A DNA stretch of 64,000 nucleotides from Actinomadura sp. J1-007. Lineage in GTDB: Bacteria > Actinomycetota > Actinomycetes > Streptosporangiales > Streptosporangiaceae. Both the position numbers and the translations under genes were made by a program. The stretch covers positions 3,224,001 through 3,288,000 of the forward strand of contig NZ_WING01000001.1 in NCBI RefSeq assembly GCF_009793335.1, written 5' to 3'. The notes under the pieces were generated by a model, which was not told where the DNA came from, searched no databases, and saw nothing but the letters and a program-made list of their open reading frames with translations. Each line of letters starts with the position of its first letter. Positions within the stretch are counted from its first letter, which is position 1. This document shows, one piece after another, positions 60,457-64,000 of the stretch.

Positions 60457-62331
60457 ATGAGAAGACGGCGGGGAACGATCAGGCCGGCCGGACCCGGGCG
60501 CGGGCGGCGGCTGCTCCAGGGCGCCGCGGCCATCGCGCTCGGCGGGGCCGCGCTGGTGTCGGCCGGGGGAACATCGGCGGCGGCGCCCGGCCAGGAGGAG
60601 CACTGCGAGTTCACGGTGGAGAAGGACGTCGGCACGAAGATGCGCGACGGCACCGTTCTGCGCTCGAACGTGTTCACGCCCAAGGGCGAGGGCGACTTCC
60701 CCGTGATCCTGATGCGGCTCCCGTACAACAAGGAGGGCGCGGAGGACTTCCTCTACGACAAGCCGACCCGCTACGCCGCGGCCTGCTACGTCGTCGTCGT
60801 GCAGGACGTCCGCGGCCAGTACAAGTCGGACGGCACGTTCTACCCGTTCCGCGACGAGGCCACCGACGGCTACGACACCATCGAATGGGCCGCGCGGCTG
60901 CCGCACGCGAACGGCAAGGTCGGCATGTACGGCTTCTCGTATCCCGGGCTGACCCAGTGGATGCCCGCCACGCTGCGCCCGCCGCATCTCACCACGATCG
61001 TCCCGGCGTTCACCTCGTCCGACTACTACGACGGCTGGACCTACGAGGGCGGCGCGCTGTACCAGTCGTTCACGCAGTCGTGGCCGCTGATGTACCTGGC
61101 CAACGGCGCCGTCGGCAAGCTGCCCGACGGCGCCGAGATCCGCAAGCAGATGGGCCAGGCGAGCAGGGAGCTGTTCAGCAAGTGGTACTGGTCGCTGCCG
61201 CTGAACGAGTTCCCGCCGCTCTACCCGAAGGACAAGCGGATCGCGCCGTACTACTACGACTGGGTCAAGCACCCGAGCAACGACGCGTACTGGAAGCGCT
61301 GGAGCATCCGCACGCGCTACCCGCAGGTGACCGTTCCGTCGCTGAACCTCGGAAGCTGGTACGACATCTTCCTGGACGGCACCGCGGAGAACCTCGCCGG
61401 CATGCAGGCCAAGGGCGGCTCCGAGACCGCGCGGAAGGGCTCCAAGCTCCTGCTCGGGCCGTGGACGCACGGCGGCTCCGGCCGGAACGTGGGCGCCGTC
61501 GACTTCGGCCCGAACGCCGTCCTGGACGTCCCCGCCCTGCATCTGCGCTGGTTCGACCACTGGCTCAAGGGCAAGCCGAACGGCGTCGACAAGGACCCGG
61601 CGGTGAAGGTCTTCGTAATGGGCGCGAACAAGTGGCGCACAGCGCCGACCTGGCCGATCCCCGGGACCGTCAACACCAAGTACTACCTGCACAGCGCGGG
61701 CGGGGCGAACACGCTCACCGGTGACGGCACGCTCAGCACCTCACCGCCGGCGGCCGGCGAGACCGCGACCGACCGTTACCGCTACGACCCGGACGACCCG
61801 GTGCCGAGCTTCGGCGGACGCTTCCAGGCGTCCGTCCCCGGCGGGCCGCACGACCAGCGGCTCATCGAGCAGCGCCCCGACGTCCTCGTCTACAGCACCC
61901 CGCCGCTGGCCAAGGACACCGAGGCCACCGGCCCGATCTCGGTCACGCTGTACGCCTCGTCCACCGCCCGCGACACCGACTGGACCGCCAAGCTCACCGA
62001 CGTGTCGCCGGACGGCACCTCGATGCTGATCCAGCACGGCGTCCAGCGCGCCCGCTACCGGACCTCACTGGAACGCCCCTCCCTGATCAAGCCGGGCGAG
62101 ATCTACAAGTACACGATCAAGGTCTGGCCGACCGGCAACGTCTTCAAGGCCGGCCACCGGATCCGCCTGGAGATCTCCAGCAGCAACTTCCCGATGTACG
62201 ACCGCAACCCCAACACCGGCCACCGCTTCGGCACCGACGCCGAGACCCGCGTGGCCGGCCAGACGATCTACCACGACGCCGACCACCCGTCCTCGATCGA
62301 ACTCCCGATCATCCCGAAGCCCATCGACTGA
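60457..62331 (+). CDS. Secreted CocE/NonD (X-Pro dipeptidyl-peptidase S15) family hydrolase
   Basis: 624 residues. A long Arg-rich signal (about 1-46, with GRRLLQG and ending SAAA) may be Tat-type. The S15 alpha/beta-hydrolase domain has the nucleophile Ser in GFSYPGLTQ (near residue 167) and the catalytic His in GPWTHGG. The C-terminal jelly-roll domain (about 430-620) contains GHRIRLEISSSNFP, a hallmark of this family. Relatives are X-Pro dipeptidyl-peptidases, cocaine esterase and glutaryl-acylases. The ATG follows an AGGAGGG site. A hairpin terminator follows the stop. Confidence 0.92.
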   Translation: MRRRRGTIRPAGPGRGRRLLQGAAAIALGGAALVSAGGTSAAAPGQEEHCEFTVEKDVGTKMRDGTVLRSNVFTPKGEGDFPVILMRLPYNKEGAEDFLYDKPTRYAAACYVVVVQDVRGQYKSDGTFYPFRDEATDGYDTIEWAARLPHANGKVGMYGFSYPGLTQWMPATLRPPHLTTIVPAFTSSDYYDGWTYEGGALYQSFTQSWPLMYLANGAVGKLPDGAEIRKQMGQASRELFSKWYWSLPLNEFPPLYPKDKRIAPYYYDWVKHPSNDAYWKRWSIRTRYPQVTVPSLNLGSWYDIFLDGTAENLAGMQAKGGSETARKGSKLLLGPWTHGGSGRNVGAVDFGPNAVLDVPALHLRWFDHWLKGKPNGVDKDPAVKVFVMGANKWRTAPTWPIPGTVNTKYYLHSAGGANTLTGDGTLSTSPPAAGETATDRYRYDPDDPVPSFGGRFQASVPGGPHDQRLIEQRPDVLVYSTPPLAKDTEATGPISVTLYASSTARDTDWTAKLTDVSPDGTSMLIQHGVQRARYRTSLERPSLIKPGEIYKYTIKVWPTGNVFKAGHRIRLEISSSNFPMYDRNPNTGHRFGTDAETRVAGQTIYHDADHPSSIELPIIPKPID

Positions 62332-62340
62332 CGCCTCGTC

Positions 62341-62381
62341 CCGTCCCCGCCCCCTCGGATCCGCCCGGGAGGCGGGGACGG
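62341..62381. terminator. Terminator between convergent S15 hydrolase and DUF1737 genes
   Basis: CCGTCCCCGCC (62341-62351) pairs with GGCGGGGACGG (62371-62381) around a 19-base loop, nine bases after the S15 stop. Confidence 0.65.
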
Positions 62382-62426
62382 CGACGCGGCATTCGCCCTG
62401 ATCCGGGCTCGTCCACCCGAGGGGCC

Positions 62427-62606
62427 TCAACCGTTGGGACGGACGATGGCCTGGGCGACGATGACGCGCTCGCCGTTGAACGTCACGGCCGGCGAACCGT
62501 GAAGCTCGTACCCCAGTTCAAGAGCCTCACTGACCCGCCGACAGAACGCAGCATCATCGGGGCCGGTAAGAACCCGATACCGAGGAAGTTCGTGATCGTC
62601 AGCCAT
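62427..62606 (-). CDS. DUF1737 domain protein (59 aa)
   Basis: A short gene, easy to miss. Residues YRVLTGPDD, then a helix with RRVSEALELGYELHGSP and the strand ERVIVAQAIVRP make up the whole DUF1737 domain. The ATG is the only one in frame, and the stop is a TGA at 62427-62429. Proteins of this domain are small, cytoplasmic and of unknown function. It is convergent with the S15 hydrolase gene. Confidence 0.82.
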   Translation of the reverse strand: MADDHELPRYRVLTGPDDAAFCRRVSEALELGYELHGSPAVTFNGERVIVAQAIVRPNG

Positions 62607-62699
62607 GCGCCGATCCTAAAGCGCGCCTCGGACACCCCATCAGCGGCGTGCTGGTCACGGCCCCGGTGCCAGGCCGCACCGCGCCCACGCGCGGACGCG

Positions 62700-62741
62700 G
62701 AAAAGGCTGTCTTCGATCCTCAGATCCAAGGCAGCCTTTTC
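62700..62741 (-). terminator. Terminator of the B-lectin gene
   Basis: GAAAAGGCTG (62700-62709) pairs with CAGCCTTTTC (62732-62741). On the minus strand the 3' arm ends in a T-rich CTTTTC, a good intrinsic terminator four bases after the lectin stop. Confidence 0.75.
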
Positions 62742-62744
62742 AGC

Positions 62745-63560
62745 TCAGCGACGCCGGCTTCCAGCAGTGCCCGTCGACCACAGTGCGGTGCCGCCGTGAT
62801 AGATCACGGCATTGCCATCGTCCTGGACGGCGAGAAAGGCCCCGGGATGCCGGTCGGTGCCCGACGCCCACAGCAGGTGGCCCGAGCGCGAAGAAATCAC
62901 CAGGTTGCCGTCCTCCTGCATAGCGGCGGCCGCGTAGTACGAGCCGCCCGTGCCGGAACTCCACAGCGCGCGCGTGCCTTTCAGCAGCACGAGGTTCCCG
63001 TCGTTCTGCTGGTACAGCGTGAACAGACGGTTGGGTGAGACGACCATGTCATCGCTCTCCAGCACACGGCCGCTCTCCAGCCGCCCCACGGCCATGTGCC
63101 GTGACCACACCATCGTGTCACCGCGTTTGATGACGAGGTTCCCGTCGTCGTACACCGCCAGGACGGCGCCGGGGTAGCCGCTGGTGTTGGTCGACCAGAC
63201 CGGGCGGTCGGCGCGGGACACCACCACGTTGCCGTCTTCCTGCATGGCGGTCACCGCTCCCGGGTAACCGGCTGTTCGGCTGGCCCACAGCACGACGCCC
63301 CCGGCGGACAGCACGAGGTTGCCGTCGTTCTGCTGGGCGAGCTTGTACCGCCCGTTCGCCGACTGGAGGAACTGCCCCGGCTGGAGTTGCTCACCTGGCT
63401 TCAGGACGGCGCCAGGGGCGACCGCTGCCGTGGCCGGGCGTGCCAGGGCCCCGGCGTGCGCCATCGCCGCCGCGGCGGGAAGGCAGCTCACGACGAGCGC
63501 GAGAGCCCCCGCAAGCATGATCTTGGTTGCCGCCCTTACCGCCCTGGCGCTCCCGGCCAT
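62745..63560 (-). CDS. Secreted bulb-type (B-) lectin domain protein
   Basis: 271 residues. A signal peptide (about 1-36, MAGSARA start, ending AHA) leads to two tandem B-lectin domains. At least six QxDGNxV-type strands are visible (QQNDGNLVL, QEDGNVVVS, YDDGNLVIK, QQNDGNLVL, QEDGNLVIS, QDDGNAVIY), each close to the mannose-binding QxDxNxVxY motif but mostly without the final Tyr. It is probably an exported carbohydrate-binding protein or a bacteriocin-like lectin. The start was taken at 63560 because an AGGG site lies upstream; an in-frame ATG at 63596 has none. Confidence 0.88.
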   Translation of the reverse strand: MAGSARAVRAATKIMLAGALALVVSCLPAAAAMAHAGALARPATAAVAPGAVLKPGEQLQPGQFLQSANGRYKLAQQNDGNLVLSAGGVVLWASRTAGYPGAVTAMQEDGNVVVSRADRPVWSTNTSGYPGAVLAVYDDGNLVIKRGDTMVWSRHMAVGRLESGRVLESDDMVVSPNRLFTLYQQNDGNLVLLKGTRALWSSGTGGSYYAAAAMQEDGNLVISSRSGHLLWASGTDRHPGAFLAVQDDGNAVIYHGGTALWSTGTAGSRRR

Positions 63561-64000
63561 GACGATGAGCCCTTGATCGGTGTGTTCGGTATCCATGTCT
63601 AAAGAATCAGCCGCGCGACAGGCGACGCCACACCCCCGAATCCGGGGGGTTGACCGGGACGCGCGTTCCATGCGGCCTCCCCGGAGCCGCGTCAACCACC
63701 AGGGCGCTCTGCCCCCAGCGAGACGACGGCTCGTGGCAGTTGTAGGCGTCCAACGGCCGCGAACGGCGCGGAGTCCCGCACATTTCGATTAAGCTCGGGC
63801 CTCTTTCGCGCGAAGGAAAGTGCACTATCCTCAGCGCATGTTCTCGTCCCGAAGGGATCATGCCGCGTAAGCGGCCAAGCGAGTTGCGGGCCGAGGTGGT
63901 ACCTCGGCGTTATCCAGGAACAACAGTCCTGCTTCCTGTGTCCTCTCTTCCCGGCCTCTCACCCCATGGGCAATGCGTGCTCGCCCGACTGGAGTACCAC
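63561..64000. other. Gene-free right edge with possible leader RNA
   Basis: No complete gene. From about 63780 to 63960 the plus strand holds a structured leader-like sequence (see the T-box entry). A coding region may begin near 63965 (ATG) or 63979 (GTG), but only a few codons remain before the window ends. Confidence 0.4.
63840..63960 (+). promoter_or_regulatory. Possible T-box-like leader (amino-acid-responsive riboswitch)
   Basis: A perfect hairpin GCCGAGG-TGGTA-CCTCGGC lies at 63890-63908. The core GGTGGTACC resembles the conserved T-box antiterminator element that binds the tRNA acceptor end. A candidate specifier ATC followed by A is at 63857-63860, and a pyrimidine-rich TCCTCTCTTCCC stretch that could act as an anti-Shine-Dalgarno lies at 63930-63942. 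Stem I is not clearly visible. If correct, an aminoacyl-tRNA synthetase or amino acid gene follows outside the window. Weak call. Confidence 0.33.

Noticed and set aside
57732-61724. Very long plus-strand open frame of 1330 codons
   Set aside because: It crosses the minus-strand DUF1707 and phosphatase genes and the S15 gene in the wrong frame. Its composition is Arg/Pro/Gly-rich as expected of a shadow frame in GC-rich DNA. Only the short SDR-like piece near 59,540 is meaningful.

Overview
High-GC actinobacterial chromosome. GC-rich codons with G/C third positions, frequent GTG starts, GTGA/ATGA gene overlaps and the fhaA-fhaB-pstP-rodA-pbpA-pknB cluster with a neighbouring crgA all point to an actinomycete. 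A member of Streptosporangiales (Actinomadura-like) is my guess from gene style only; no database search was possible.

Region 1 (1-39 kb) is an accessory stretch dominated by one-component regulators, each paired with one or two effector genes: Lrp with an amino-acid transporter, TetR with a DHFR-like reductase, XRE-cupin with a CPYC flavoprotein, TetR with MFS exporters (three times), MarR with MarR, rhodanese with TetR, LysR with SDR, and two NarL-type two-component systems. It also holds a class A beta-lactamase, a class C-like serine hydrolase, a GH25 lysozyme, a fatty acid desaturase, a catalytically dead-looking S1 protease homologue and a MacB-type ABC exporter. Clear inverted-repeat operators lie in most of the divergent intergenic gaps.

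Region 2 (39.3-54.4 kb) is the conserved cell-wall and cell-division block near the origin: tRNA-Leu(CAG), then fhaA, fhaB, pstP, rodA, pbpA, a pknA-like kinase and pknB, all co-directional and mostly overlapping. After a terminator-rich gap come a class E sortase with a small membrane partner, a DUF881 protein, crgA, two DnaA-box-like sites, rhomboid protease, cyclophilin and a DUF5324-like protein. The pabA/trpG glutamine amidotransferase usually found in this block is absent.

Region 3 (54.4-64 kb) carries a hexapeptide acetyltransferase, a DEAD-box helicase, a DUF1707 protein, a CX5R phosphatase, three small hypotheticals, an SDR gene relic, a secreted S15/CocE hydrolase, a very short DUF1737 gene, a secreted B-lectin protein and a possible T-box leader at the right edge.

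One cross-cutting observation governs how the window should be read. At least eight genes, including the normally indispensable rodA and pknB, are each broken by exactly one missing base inside a run of four or five C (or G) residues, always in the same sense. Four further gene ends or starts make better sense if the same error is assumed. This is almost certainly a homopolymer sequencing or assembly artefact. Broken genes below are therefore described as intact genes with a base-drop error, and their coordinates span both frames.
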